A stretch of DNA of 36,703 nucleotides from a bacterium (GTDB taxonomy: Bacteria; Patescibacteriota; Patescibacteriia; Veblenbacterales; UBA10138): positions 1 through 36,703 of the forward strand of contig JAGVEX010000009.1 of NCBI GenBank assembly GCA_020057885.1. Direction: 5' to 3'. A model generated the notes under the pieces. That model was not told the DNA's origin. It did not search any database and saw only the letters and a list, made by a program, of their open reading frames with translations. How positions within the stretch are numbered: position 1 is the first letter of the stretch; the number at the start of each line of letters is the position of its first letter. A program made the translations under genes and the position numbers. Positions 17,897 to 27,285 of the stretch are shown piece after piece.

Positions 17897-18123
17897 TATC
17901 TACTTAGTAAATCGTAGTATTATATTACCATACTTTAATAAACTAAAACCGCTCAAACGAGTTGTCTAAATACATGTAACTCTCTATCCTATCTGTTTAC
18001 CCACACTGTGACATTAAAACTAAAAGTTGTAATTAAAAGAGTTGGTCACGGTCTATTACCCTAACCTATGTATCACTATTTCTTAAGAATAATATAAACC
18101 AAACCTAATGGATGCTCCATTGT
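17897..18123. other. intergenic segment with weak repeat similarity to 27371-27460
   Basis: No gene is visible in these 227 bp. The stretch ATTAAAACTA...TGTATCACTATT near 18015-18080 recurs in a similar order at 27377-27453, which suggests a decayed dispersed repeat. An AATGGA-TGC-TCCATT hairpin at 18108-18122 lies at the stop of the next gene but has no T tract. Confidence 0.35.
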
Positions 18124-19353
18124 TTATTCAACACTGTTTTGACTGGCACTATTATTCTCACCTGTTAACTTTTTACAGCTATCCACTAACGAAGAACTCA
18201 CCCTCTCTTTTTCTTTTGTTTCCCACTCGCTAATTTGTGACTCCAATGATTTAATCTCCTGCTCTAAAGCGGTTAATCTGGCTTGACGCTCGGCATTAGC
18301 CGCTTGGCTACTCAATAATACCTGATCTACCACGCCTTTATCTATCTGCTGTTGTCGTAAAATATTAATTTCTGCTTCGGTAATATTAGCTGACGGCAAA
18401 GTTACATCGGCAGCTGATTTTACAAATCTCACTGCCACCTTAACTGGGTCACCCAGGCTCTCCACACCCTCTAGGGCGGTCTTGGCACCCACACTCATAG
18501 CTTTACCACTAAGCTGTGATTTATCTATGGCTAAATCAGAATTGGCTGGTATGACCGCTTGAAAAGTTTTTAAACCAGAACCAACACTTTGTACAGCATT
18601 ACCGGCACTAGTCATTAGATTGCCGTATGACTTACCAGCTGTTACCCCGCTTTTAATAGTTGAATAAGTCACCCAAGACAAACGCCAAAAAGCCTTTAGT
18701 AAATTAGTTTTTTGGTTTTGGACTAAAGCCTGACGATATTCGTTCAAACTGCTTTGCATTTGTTCCTCAATTTCTATATCACGTTGTATTTCAAAAGTTT
18801 CCATTAATTTGCCAATCATTGTTTCATAAACGGTTAAGGCTTGTTTGGCCTCATAACTACGGTCTTCCGCAGGAATTGCGTCATCAATGTCTGAATACTT
18901 TTTCCAGTCCCTATCAAACTCTTCTTGTTTTAATGAACAATCATTATTATATGGACCCTCTGGTAACTCTGCCACCTGTTCTGGTTCACCTGGTACGCAA
19001 GAATCTTTAGTGGCCTTGTAACCCTGATCACAATAATTACAAGTATCATCTTCAATATAACCATTAGCGGCCACGCAACTACTACCAAAACTCTGCTTTT
19101 CTTTTTCTAACCAATTATTATACTGTTCCTCAACATACTTACTAGCCTCCTTACTACTCATACCAATATCCTCACAAAAATCACCATGGAAAGCACATTT
19201 ACAATACTGATAATTAAGATGAACGCCACAAAATTCTTGTTTGATATCGGGTTCATTAAAATCCTCGCTACGACTAACGCCCTGGGGTGTACCACAGCCT
19301 GTTAATATAAACACTAAAAAAACTAAACTAATGGTTATAAATAAACGTTTCAT
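18124..19353 (-). CDS. Cys-rich lipoprotein with C-terminal coiled coil, function unknown
   Basis: The N-terminus is a lipoprotein signal with lipobox LTGC (Cys at residue 20). Residues 40-125 are unusually cysteine-rich, with short spacings such as CKC, CNYC and DFC, so a disulfide-stabilised or metal-binding module is likely. A Gly/Ser/Ala-rich middle (about 235-325) has the look of an exported helical region. Residues 333-390 form a Glu/Gln/Lys coiled coil (LTALEQEIKSLESQISEWE). No known family is recognised; it should sit on the outer face of the cytoplasmic membrane. Signal type and Cys content point to an extracytoplasmic oxidising environment. This is one of two lipoprotein genes in tandem, 119 bp apart. 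Confidence 0.8.
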   Translation of the reverse strand: MKRLFITISLVFLVFILTGCGTPQGVSRSEDFNEPDIKQEFCGVHLNYQYCKCAFHGDFCEDIGMSSKEASKYVEEQYNNWLEKEKQSFGSSCVAANGYIEDDTCNYCDQGYKATKDSCVPGEPEQVAELPEGPYNNDCSLKQEEFDRDWKKYSDIDDAIPAEDRSYEAKQALTVYETMIGKLMETFEIQRDIEIEEQMQSSLNEYRQALVQNQKTNLLKAFWRLSWVTYSTIKSGVTAGKSYGNLMTSAGNAVQSVGSGLKTFQAVIPANSDLAIDKSQLSGKAMSVGAKTALEGVESLGDPVKVAVRFVKSAADVTLPSANITEAEINILRQQQIDKGVVDQVLLSSQAANAERQARLTALEQEIKSLESQISEWETKEKERVSSSLVDSCKKLTGENNSASQNSVE

Positions 19354-19408
19354 ATTTGATTAGTTAGATGTTTAGAAAACCTACTTTAATTCTAGCACCG
19401 CTATGATA

Positions 19409-19440
19409 AAAGAAAAACCACCCCTATCAGGTGGTTAAAA
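19409..19440 (-). terminator. terminator of the LRR lipoprotein gene (repeat copy A)
   Basis: AACCACC (19416-19422) pairs with GGTGGTT (19430-19436) around a 7-nt loop, with a T-rich tract on the minus strand. It belongs to a family of similar hairpins preceded by GCTAGCATTTTTAA-like sequence on the minus strand (copies near 27350, 28866 and 32185). Confidence 0.8.
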
Positions 19441-19472
19441 AGTGTTAGCAAGGACATTAAGCTAAATTGTGT

Positions 19473-19994
19473 TTACTTAATTACCTTCAAATTAGGTAAA
19501 CTTTTAAGGATTATACCCAAATCAAGCACTGAGTAATCATTGCCGGTAAGATTGAGAACGTTGAGATTCTTAAGGTTGCCAAGTTCATATGGTAAACCTG
19601 TTAAACGATTGAATGAAAGATCAAGTTCGTTAAGGTTGGTAAGCTGTCCAACTTCGGCTGGCAGACCAGTCATAAGATTATGACTTAGATTAAGTTTTTG
19701 CAAATTTTTTAATTGCCGCACTTCGGCTGGTATGGCTCCAGAAAGTTGATTATATGAAAGATCCAACTCTTGGAGTTCAGTTTTGGTAAGAATGTATTTT
19801 GGAAATTCAATTAAATCTTTATTGCTCAGATTAAGTTTAGTGCTATTATTTTTATTTACATTTTTAACATCTGGTGTAGTTTGCGCTGAATTAGAATTTT
19901 TTGTATTCAAATTAGGAACACTGCAAGCGGCGCCAAGTAATACTATTGAAATAAAAGATAGAGGGATTAGATATGTGTATTTAAAAATTTTCAT
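19473..19994 (-). CDS. leucine-rich-repeat lipoprotein
   Basis: Lipobox LLGAAC puts the acylated Cys at residue 24. After a low-complexity Asn/Ser/Thr linker, residues 50-173 contain about five LRR units of 23 residues, with the core LxxLxLSxNxL: LQELDLSYNQL, LQKLNLSHNLMT, LNELDLSFNRLT, LNVLNLTGND. These curved repeats usually mediate protein binding. As a lipoprotein it would be displayed on the cell exterior, where it may bind a host or partner surface protein; that is speculative. Spacing to the upstream lipoprotein gene suggests a separate unit with its own terminator. Confidence 0.85.
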   Translation of the reverse strand: MKIFKYTYLIPLSFISIVLLGAACSVPNLNTKNSNSAQTTPDVKNVNKNNSTKLNLSNKDLIEFPKYILTKTELQELDLSYNQLSGAIPAEVRQLKNLQKLNLSHNLMTGLPAEVGQLTNLNELDLSFNRLTGLPYELGNLKNLNVLNLTGNDYSVLDLGIILKSLPNLKVIK

Positions 19995-20037
19995 ATAATT
20001 ATATACTTAAAAATATATTAAAACTTTACACTTATGG

Positions 20038-21243
20038 CTATTTCTGCGTTGTAAACCTTGACCGATACGACTGGCGTGGCCGTCTGTCAAAATTTTCTGG
20101 CTTGGATGTCGCCCGTACGATAGGTAGATTTGGAACTTTTGTAATAGGAAGATTTTTACGGATCAAGCGTTCAATACTTTGAACATCTTTACGTTGATGT
20201 GGCGCGGCAAAAGAAATAGCGTGACCAACTAAACCAGCGCGGCCAGTTCTACCAACACGATGCACATAGTCCTCGGGGTTACTTGGCAGATCATAATTAA
20301 TGACTAACTCTATGTTCGACACATCAATCCCGCGAGCGGCAATATCCGTAGCTACTAAGACTCGGTACTTACCAAGCCGGAATCCTTGTAGTGCTTCGCG
20401 GCGTTGAAAAAGTGAACGATTCGAATGAATTTCTGCGGCGCTGTGATCCATTTCACGAATTTTACTGGCAATCTTTTTGGCCTCGTATTTAGTCCGGGTA
20501 AACACTAAAACGCTACCACGATATTCAGATAAAATTTTACTAAGCAAACTAATTTTATTTGGCTTGTCAACAAAAAATAATTCATGTGTGATATCTTTGG
20601 CGGTAGTGCCCGATGGAGCAACTTCAACGCGAATCGGTAGTTTCATGTGCTTGGCGGCAATAGTAACGATTGCTTGGGGCATAGTCGCCGAAAAAAGCAT
20701 AGTTTGTTTCTCGTGTGGAACCTGGGCTAAAATTTTATTGATTTGAGGAGCAAAGCCCATATCCAGCATACGATCAGCTTCGTCTAAAACAAGAATACCA
20801 ACAGAATCAAGTTTAACTGTTCTTTGTTCAAGGTGGTCAATCAACCGGCCTGGGGTGGCCACTAAAATATGCGGATTCATACGGAGACGTTTTATCTGAT
20901 GAAAAATTTGTTCGCCACCAATAAGAACCGCGGTTTTTAATCCTAATTGCCTACCAATTTTTTGAATAGCTTCATCAACTTGCAAGGCCAGCTCACGAGT
21001 TGGGACAATAATAAGACCCAAACTTTTATGTTGAGCCAAGCGTTGTAGCATTGGAATGCCAAAGGCCAAAGTTTTACCAGTGCCTGTTTGCGCAATACCT
21101 ATTAAATCCTTACCCTCAAGAGCATACGGAATTGATTGTTGTTGAATTGGAGTCGGAATAAGGTATTGATTCTTGGTTAAAATATCAAGAAGCTTAGGCG
21201 CAATACCTAATCCATGAAAACTGTTATTGGGTGCTTGTAACAT
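20038..21243 (-). CDS. DEAD-box ATP-dependent RNA helicase (RhlE/CshA-like)
   Basis: All core motifs are visible: Q motif (FHGLGIAPKLLDIL...PTPIQQQSIP), motif I AQTGTGKT, Ia PTRELALQ, Ib TPGRL, II DEAD in VLDEADRMLDMGF, III SATMP, IV VFTRTKYE, V ATDIAARGID, VI HRVGRTGRAG. The 401-residue length is the minimal two-RecA-domain core with a short basic C-terminal tail (RRPRQSYRSRF) that could bind RNA. It should unwind short RNA duplexes in ribosome assembly or mRNA decay. The gene is a single transcription unit with a 102-bp gap to the DUF5667 gene upstream. Confidence 0.95.
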   Translation of the reverse strand: MLQAPNNSFHGLGIAPKLLDILTKNQYLIPTPIQQQSIPYALEGKDLIGIAQTGTGKTLAFGIPMLQRLAQHKSLGLIIVPTRELALQVDEAIQKIGRQLGLKTAVLIGGEQIFHQIKRLRMNPHILVATPGRLIDHLEQRTVKLDSVGILVLDEADRMLDMGFAPQINKILAQVPHEKQTMLFSATMPQAIVTIAAKHMKLPIRVEVAPSGTTAKDITHELFFVDKPNKISLLSKILSEYRGSVLVFTRTKYEAKKIASKIREMDHSAAEIHSNRSLFQRREALQGFRLGKYRVLVATDIAARGIDVSNIELVINYDLPSNPEDYVHRVGRTGRAGLVGHAISFAAPHQRKDVQSIERLIRKNLPITKVPNLPIVRATSKPENFDRRPRQSYRSRFTTQK

Positions 21244-21345
21244 GTACTAATGCTAACAGAAATTTGTAATAAAAGACAGGATTATTATTTAATTTAGCTT
21301 TCTACTGTATACACCGTAATAATCTCTCAAATAGTTTTAATCTAT

Positions 21346-22503
21346 TTAATTATCTTCCCTACGACCAGATTGATTATTGGATTTATCCTCTTTTGATTTA
21401 TCAAATTTGGTCTGATTATCTCCATTATCATCAATTTCCAACAGGCTGCTACTAGCAGCTGAATTCAATCTGACTTGTAATTCCAAAATTGATTGATATG
21501 CTTTAACCACTTGCCGATAGGTTGATTTATAATTATTATCACCTAATGATTCACTAATTTTAGTTAAACTATCTTGGGCCAACTGTAATTGCTGATCAGC
21601 TCCATCATATAGTTTAATTAATTTTTCCTGTCGTTCCAAATTGGTTACGGTAGCCAATTTAGCATCCAACTGCTGGAGCAGGTTATTACTGTCATCTATT
21701 TTTTTCTGAATATCCGCTACTGACCAATTAAACTCACTGGCCACTGATTTTTTGTTACCGGAAACCTTTTCTAAAGTAGGCTTAACCGTTTCCTCTTCCA
21801 GTTTAATTTCCGGATGTTCAATAGTATCGGCCTTAAAATAATCAGGAGAAATTTTATCTACCAAATTCAACTCCCTACTACCCGCTTCGCCCATAACTTT
21901 AATCAATTCATCTTCCAATTGAGATTGTTTATTCAAGCTTAATTTAGCCGACCGGTTGGCCATGCGAGCCAAACGTTCCTGCTGCTTAATTAAAACCTCA
22001 TGTTCAGCCTTCAATTTAGACGGATTACTTCCATTGTCAAAATTTAATTGCGGCTGTAATTCGGCCAACTGTTCCTGATAACCTTGCAAGGCCTCACTAG
22101 CTGCTTCGGTCTTATTTTGATCCAGTAACTTTTCTGCTTCTGCTAAGCGCCTTTCAGTAAAAACCATCTGAGTTTTGGCTTTAGTTTGTTTGGTGACTGC
22201 TAAAGCCACCTCTACTTTCTCCATAGCCTTTTTTAATGGGTATAAAGGCTCACCCGGCAAAGCTTGTTGGGCAAAAGCCCCAGTAGCTCCAACCAGCACC
22301 AATACTAAAGACATGGCCGCCATATAAACCGGCTTAAAATAAAATTTCCGGCTAAAAGAACCGGTGACCTCAATGGTCTCAGTTGGCTGAGGATTAGCCT
22401 GCAAATAATCAACCAGTTTTTGCCGGCTGGTCAACCAAGCAGGAGAAAACGGCTCAACTTGGCTCAATGATCTTAATTTTTTCTTATAATTACTTAGTTT
22501 CAT
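21346..22503 (-). CDS. DUF5667 membrane protein, probable partner of the adjacent sigma factor
   Basis: I start at the ATG at 22503 (MKLSNYKKKL); the track's 22521 begins at a GTG inside the sigma gene. The 385-residue protein has a short N-terminal cytoplasmic part, a membrane helix (about residues 62-80) and a DUF5667 hallmark, LPGEPLYPLKKAMEKVEVAL, right after it. Two Gln/Lys/Glu coiled-coil stretches and a basic, low-complexity tail follow. DUF5667 genes are commonly paired with ECF-type sigma genes in Patescibacteria and Actinobacteria, so an anti-sigma or signal-relay role is likely. It overlaps the end of the sigma gene by 14 nt. Confidence 0.8.
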   Translation of the reverse strand: MKLSNYKKKLRSLSQVEPFSPAWLTSRQKLVDYLQANPQPTETIEVTGSFSRKFYFKPVYMAAMSLVLVLVGATGAFAQQALPGEPLYPLKKAMEKVEVALAVTKQTKAKTQMVFTERRLAEAEKLLDQNKTEAASEALQGYQEQLAELQPQLNFDNGSNPSKLKAEHEVLIKQQERLARMANRSAKLSLNKQSQLEDELIKVMGEAGSRELNLVDKISPDYFKADTIEHPEIKLEEETVKPTLEKVSGNKKSVASEFNWSVADIQKKIDDSNNLLQQLDAKLATVTNLERQEKLIKLYDGADQQLQLAQDSLTKISESLGDNNYKSTYRQVVKAYQSILELQVRLNSAASSSLLEIDDNGDNQTKFDKSKEDKSNNQSGRREDN

Positions 22504-23005
22504 AAATTTGTTGTTCGGCACTAAAGCGCCGCAGCATCTTTAAGGCTCTATGTATAGTAACGTAAATACCGGTGGTACTCTTACCCATAATTTTGGCTAT
22601 CTCCCCTATATCCAAATCGTTAATATACCGCCAAATTAATACTTGCTGATAGTTATCTGGTAGTTTGACTAATAACTTTTGCATATCAGACCAATCTAAA
22701 CTGGCTGTTAATTTACTTTTGGCGGCTGGCAATTCTGATATTTCCTCCAATGATAAGATTGGTTTTTGTTTACGATAATAATCAATTATTAAGTTATGCA
22801 AAATTCGATAAAGCAACGGCCTAAGTTCAACTACCGGATTATCACGATAATGATCCCAAGCGCGCATAAAAGTCTCACTTACCAAATCTTCAGCTTGTTC
22901 GTTGCTGCTCACCCTAAAAAAAGCATAACGCCATAAAGCCTTAGCCGACTTATCATAGGCCTGCAAAAATTTCTGCTCTGGAGTTAGGATTTGATTGAGA
23001 GGCAT
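22490..23005 (-). CDS. RNA polymerase sigma-70 family (ECF-type) factor
   Basis: The 171-residue protein has the two conserved ECF domains. Region 2 has EQAEDLVSETFMRAWDHY and a LLYRILHNLIIDYYRK promoter-melting helix (about residues 35-95). Region 4 is a helix-turn-helix ending in ISEL...LPDNYQQVLIWRYINDLDIGEIAKIMGKSTTGIYVTIHRALKMLRR. It directs RNA polymerase to stress or envelope promoters not visible here. Its stop codon overlaps the DUF5667 gene, indicating translational coupling of sigma and its likely regulator. Confidence 0.93.
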   Translation of the reverse strand: MPLNQILTPEQKFLQAYDKSAKALWRYAFFRVSSNEQAEDLVSETFMRAWDHYRDNPVVELRPLLYRILHNLIIDYYRKQKPILSLEEISELPAAKSKLTASLDWSDMQKLLVKLPDNYQQVLIWRYINDLDIGEIAKIMGKSTTGIYVTIHRALKMLRRFSAEQQIYETK

Positions 23006-23108
23006 TTAATTATATAACGTTTAAACACGATTATTCTTACTTAAGCATAAAACAGGCCTAAGCTTTTAAGCAAATACCAATCTACAGCCAGTATAACTAA
23101 AATAAGCT

Positions 23109-23501
23109 TTAATTCTGAAAATCAATCTCAAATGGATACATGCCCATAATGCACGTACCCTGTAATAACCCCTCCGCTGGACTGGCTATATCAATATCAG
23201 TTGTCCCTGAAGCTGGCAGATTTTTACTAATCCCCAAGCTAGGAATGCGCATAGCTGATGAACAGTCAAAAGTTCCGGTAGTTTCAAATCTTAAAATTGT
23301 TGGCAACCCTGCTTTGGCTACAGTCTTCTTTGGCCAATAACCACCCTTGGTTTTAATTGCAATAATTTGCTGGCCATTGACCACACTAACATTATCAACT
23401 GAAGCGCTTTCAGTGCCTGCTCTACCCCCGCTCAATACAAAAATGATTCCTACTATTGAAACAATGCCTATTATAGAAAGTATTGCTATTATTGATTTCA
23501 T
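23109..23501 (-). CDS. membrane-anchored cupredoxin-like copper protein
   Basis: I start at the ATG at 23501 (MKSII); the track's 23519 is a TTG. After one N-terminal helix (about residues 5-23), about 100 exterior residues follow the cupredoxin_1 (EfeO-type) pattern: GGYWPKKTVAKAGLPTILRF, then DCSS, then GTCIMGMYPF. The two cysteines and nearby methionines are plausible Cu+ or Cu2+ ligands. It is the last gene of the copper operon, 18 bp after the HMA-TauE gene, so an exported copper chaperone or buffer is the likely role. It is small (130 residues). Confidence 0.78.
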   Translation of the reverse strand: MKSIIAILSIIGIVSIVGIIFVLSGGRAGTESASVDNVSVVNGQQIIAIKTKGGYWPKKTVAKAGLPTILRFETTGTFDCSSAMRIPSLGISKNLPASGTTDIDIASPAEGLLQGTCIMGMYPFEIDFQN

Positions 23502-23519
23502 AAAATAAACATTTACCAA

Positions 23520-24554
23520 TTAAAAATTAAATACCGGCGATATTAATCCAATAACCACCAAACTATTGATTAAATTAAATAAAGCAAACATTATTACTAT
23601 TAAACCAGCTGTTTTGAAAAATATACCGGATTTTAGACTGTTATGAATACTAAATGAACTAAAACTTATCAGAGCCAATACTGGCAAGGTGCCCAAAGCA
23701 AAAAAGAGCATTGTTAAACCGCCTTTTAAGAAAGTGCCAGTTGAAAGAGTGTAAATTTGCATTGACTGAGTAAACCCGCAGGGCAAGAAGAAGGTGGCTA
23801 AACCAATAAGCAAAGGAGTTAATGTGCGATTAAGACTTGCTACTCCCAAAACGTGCTTAGAAAGAATTTTTGGTACTGCTGGCTGTAACTTTTTAATCCA
23901 CGGCCATATATCAAGTAAATTAATACCAAGAATAAGCATCACCCCCCCAATGATTAAGCTCAAAGCAAACGTAGCGGAAACATTTAAGGCAAATACCGAC
24001 CCGGCCGCGCCAATAATACCGCCAAGCACAAAAAAAGACACGATACGTCCACTGTGAAACAAAAGCTGGGGGCGAACCCTATCACCCTCCTTGGCAAAGG
24101 TGGCAGACATTGAAAGTAGTAACCCACCCACTACGGCCATACAGGTTGAAAGTGAGGCAATAATACCAACAACAAAAGCAGTACTATATGAAACGGTGCC
24201 TGTGTTCACCAAATTAACCAAACCTGCTTTTTGTAAAGCTAAAAATCCAACTATAAAAGCAAGCGCAATTGGAAAAGCAATTTTAAATTCAGACCAATTC
24301 CTTTTTAGAACCACCTTAGCAACGGAAAGACTATAGCCGTGATGGGCAAGAACTTGGCTCAACTCTTGAGCAATCAACTCTGGCGATTTATTGCCAAAAT
24401 CACCTGTTACCTCAACCGTGCGGCTAGCCAAACTTGATTTTACCTGAGTGATATACGGCACATCTTTTAATTCACTTTCTGTCATTAACTCACACGCCTT
24501 ACAGTGCATGCCATTAACATAAAATGTATAAGTCACCAACACATGCTCATTCAT
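23520..24554 (-). CDS. HMA domain fused to a sulfite exporter TauE/SafE-like (UreH-type) membrane protein
   Basis: Residues 9-75 are a heavy-metal-associated domain with GMHCKAC (C18, C21). A six-helix membrane protein follows, with signatures STCMAVVGGLLLS and LPCGFTQSMQIYTLS; this is the TauE/SafE-UreH-like fold seen next to CopA genes. The fusion would hand Cu+ from the N-terminal HMA to or from a membrane step. It lies 5 bp after copA and 18 bp before the cupredoxin gene, which fixes its copper context. The exact transport direction is unknown. Confidence 0.82.
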   Translation of the reverse strand: MNEHVLVTYTFYVNGMHCKACELMTESELKDVPYITQVKSSLASRTVEVTGDFGNKSPELIAQELSQVLAHHGYSLSVAKVVLKRNWSEFKIAFPIALAFIVGFLALQKAGLVNLVNTGTVSYSTAFVVGIIASLSTCMAVVGGLLLSMSATFAKEGDRVRPQLLFHSGRIVSFFVLGGIIGAAGSVFALNVSATFALSLIIGGVMLILGINLLDIWPWIKKLQPAVPKILSKHVLGVASLNRTLTPLLIGLATFFLPCGFTQSMQIYTLSTGTFLKGGLTMLFFALGTLPVLALISFSSFSIHNSLKSGIFFKTAGLIVIMFALFNLINSLVVIGLISPVFNF

Positions 24555-24559
24555 AATAT

Positions 24560-26830
24560 TTAAAGTTTAATAGTTTTAAGTCGAAGAGAATTTCCAACTA
24601 CCGACACACTAGAAAATGCCATAGCCAACCCAGCAAACACCGGGCTTAAAAGCCAGCCAAACAAAGGATAGAACAAACCGCCCGCAAGTGGTATGCCAAT
24701 AGTATTATATATAAAAGCCCAGAAAAGATTTTGCTTAATTCCCCGCATAGTTATTTTAGAGAGGTTAATGGCTTTTACTAATTTTGAAACATCGCCGTGA
24801 AGTAATGTAATGCCAGCGGATTCAATCGCCACATCTGTGCCTGTAGCCATCGCGATTCCTACATCGGCTTGCGCCAAGGCCGGCGCATCATTTACCCCGT
24901 CCCCTGCCATTGCCACAACTTTGCCTTGAGCCTGCAGCTCTTTAACAATTTTAAGTTTATCTGCTGGCAATACTTCGGCCATAACTTCATCAATACCAAT
25001 TTGGCTGGCAATATACTGGCCTGTATTTTTATCATCACCTGTGAGCATAATTACTTTGATGCCCAGTTTATGCAACCGCGCTACAGCTTCTACTGATTCT
25101 GGCTTCATAGCATCGGCCACCATTACTATACCTAGAACTAAATCTTTAGTTGCCAAAATAACAGGAGTTTTTCCTTGTGCAGTTTCTTTTTCCAATAAGC
25201 TGATATCAAAAGGCAGCTTGAGTTCTTGTATTAACCTGCTATTACCAGCGAAATAGGTAATGCCATTTATAACCCCTCTCAACCCTTTGCCTTTTATAGC
25301 TTCAAAATCTGCTACTGGCCTAAATGTTAATTTTTTTTCATTAGCATAGGTTACAATTGCACTCGCTATAGGATGTTCTGATTTTTTTTCTAACGAGGCT
25401 AAAACAGAAATTAATTCATCGTTTGTTAATTTCGATAAATTATTAACTGATACCACCTCTGGCTTGCCGCGGGTTAAGGTGCCGGTTTTATCTACTACCA
25501 CCACATTAACCTTGTGCAACTTTTCCAAAGTAGCGGCATCTTTAATAAGAATTCCCTCTTTCGCGCCCTTGCCAACTCCGACAATTATAGCTGTAGGCGT
25601 AGCCAGCCCTAGTGCGCAAGGGCAAGCAATAACTAATACGCCAACCAAAGAAACAAGACCATAAGATAACGCCTGCGAAAAACCCAAATACTGTGTACCG
25701 ACTGTCAGCCAAATGGCCAAAGAGACAAAAGCCAATACCAATACAATAGGCACAAACACACCTGAAATTTTATCAGCCAAGGCCTGAATAGGCGCCCGCG
25801 ATCCTTGGGCCTCTTCTACCATTTTAATAATGTGAGCCAGCAATGTTTCAGAGCCGACTTTGGTGGCCTTAAATGTAAATGAACCGCTGGTGTTTATTGT
25901 TCCTGCCACCACTGTGTCGCCCACATTTTTTTCTATAGGAATAGGCTCGCCTGAAATCATTGCTTCATCTACAAAAGACGATCCTTCAACCAAAACTCCG
26001 TCAACCGGTATTTTGCCTGCCGGCTTAACAATAAGCAATTCACCGTGTGCCACTTGCTCAATAGGAATTTCCAATTCCTTGCCGTCTCGAATAACTAAAG
26101 CGGTCTTAACCTGCAAATTAAGTAATTTTTCTATGGCGTCGCCTGTTTTAAGTTTGGATCGCGCCTCTAAATATTTGCCCAAAGCAATAAATGTTATCAC
26201 CACAATCGTAACGTCATAATAAGCCTGATCAATGTTTATATATGACTTAAGTAAATCTGCAAAAACACTAATAACAAAACTATATAAATAAGCTACAGAC
26301 GTACCAATACCTATAAGGGTATCCATATTAGCTTTGCCATAACGGAGAAAACGGTAAAAGCCTTGCAAATATGGTTTGCCAACAACAAACAACGTATAGG
26401 TAGCCATAAGAGGCAAACCAAAGCGAGCCAATTGTTCTAAAAAATATGGCATATCTGCCGCAATGTTGAGTTGCGTTAAAATATCCCATCCCATTATCAA
26501 AATACTAAAAGCCGCCAAAGGTAAAACTGTGATGACCTTGCTTTTCATATCACCAAGTTCGACAAGCTTATCTGATTTTGATTGGCTACGGCCTAAATGT
26601 TTAGAATGATCCTCGTTAAAAACCAGAGAATAGCCTAACGGTTCTATATTTTTTGATAACTCCTGCGGACTAATTCTATTTTCATCAAAAACTAACTTGG
26701 CTGTTTCTGTACCATAATTAACCTCAACAGAACTAACCCCTGCGGTCTTTTTTAAAGTCTTAGTAATAATAGACGCGCATGAAGCACAGTGCATTCCTTT
26801 AATGTTATAAGTTTGTGTTAAAGTAGGCAT
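24560..26830 (-). CDS. copA: Cu+-translocating P1B-type ATPase CopA
   Basis: The 756-residue protein begins with one HMA domain carrying GMHCASC (12-18). The P-type core has TGD-like actuator ISGEPIPIEK, the Cu+-specific membrane motif CPC (403-405), D447 in DKTGTLT, EKKSEHPI for nucleotide binding, and GDGVNDAPAL. The later YN (in YNTIGIPLA) and MAFSS (in MAFSSVSVV) fit Cu+ binding of the P1B-1 group. It exports Cu+ from the cytoplasm. It starts 2 bp after the ArsR-YHS regulator gene, so it is the main target of that regulator. Confidence 0.96.
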   Translation of the reverse strand: MPTLTQTYNIKGMHCASCASIITKTLKKTAGVSSVEVNYGTETAKLVFDENRISPQELSKNIEPLGYSLVFNEDHSKHLGRSQSKSDKLVELGDMKSKVITVLPLAAFSILIMGWDILTQLNIAADMPYFLEQLARFGLPLMATYTLFVVGKPYLQGFYRFLRYGKANMDTLIGIGTSVAYLYSFVISVFADLLKSYINIDQAYYDVTIVVITFIALGKYLEARSKLKTGDAIEKLLNLQVKTALVIRDGKELEIPIEQVAHGELLIVKPAGKIPVDGVLVEGSSFVDEAMISGEPIPIEKNVGDTVVAGTINTSGSFTFKATKVGSETLLAHIIKMVEEAQGSRAPIQALADKISGVFVPIVLVLAFVSLAIWLTVGTQYLGFSQALSYGLVSLVGVLVIACPCALGLATPTAIIVGVGKGAKEGILIKDAATLEKLHKVNVVVVDKTGTLTRGKPEVVSVNNLSKLTNDELISVLASLEKKSEHPIASAIVTYANEKKLTFRPVADFEAIKGKGLRGVINGITYFAGNSRLIQELKLPFDISLLEKETAQGKTPVILATKDLVLGIVMVADAMKPESVEAVARLHKLGIKVIMLTGDDKNTGQYIASQIGIDEVMAEVLPADKLKIVKELQAQGKVVAMAGDGVNDAPALAQADVGIAMATGTDVAIESAGITLLHGDVSKLVKAINLSKITMRGIKQNLFWAFIYNTIGIPLAGGLFYPLFGWLLSPVFAGLAMAFSSVSVVGNSLRLKTIKL

Positions 26831-26832
26831 AA

Positions 26833-27285
26833 TTATTTATTTAAATTACTAAAATCCTTTTTACAGCCAGTGCCACAAAAATAATAAGTCTTACTACCTT
26901 GGGTTAAACTGGCGGCGGCTGAGGCGGGTGTAACATGCATACCGCAAACTGGATCAGTAACCACCGATACCATTCTTTCGGCTTGGGTGGCCTTACCGCC
27001 AAGACGCTCAAAAAGTATTTGTCTCATCATATCAGCGGCTTTTATAAAATTTTTATGAGCCAAACGGTAATAAATTTCTTTACCTTTGCGTTCTGTAGCA
27101 ACAACCCTAAGTTGCCTAAGCACCATTAGGTGCTGTGACAAATTAGCCTGTTCTAACCCAAGCATACGGCTCATATCCCCCACCCGCAGACTGCCAGAAC
27201 GTAATAATTGCATAATCTCCAACCGTTTCGGGTTAGCTAAGGCTCTTAATAACTGGGCATGTAGTTTAAATACTTGTTTATACAT
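26833..27285 (-). CDS. ArsR-family regulator fused to a YHS metal-binding domain
   Basis: I start at the ATG at 27285; the track's 27291 is TTG. Residues 1-90 are a winged-helix ArsR/SmtB domain (LLRALANPKRLEIMQLL, then LEQANLSQHLMVLRQLRVV). Residues 109-150 are a YHS domain: DPVCGMHV and YYFCGTGCKKDF, giving cysteines C114, C137 and C141 that match YHS/TRASH metal sites. The usual ArsR ligand cluster (ELCVCDL) is absent, so metal sensing probably happens in the YHS domain. It is the first gene of the copper operon and probably represses its own promoter until copper binds. Confidence 0.88.
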   Translation of the reverse strand: MYKQVFKLHAQLLRALANPKRLEIMQLLRSGSLRVGDMSRMLGLEQANLSQHLMVLRQLRVVATERKGKEIYYRLAHKNFIKAADMMRQILFERLGGKATQAERMVSVVTDPVCGMHVTPASAAASLTQGSKTYYFCGTGCKKDFSNLNK

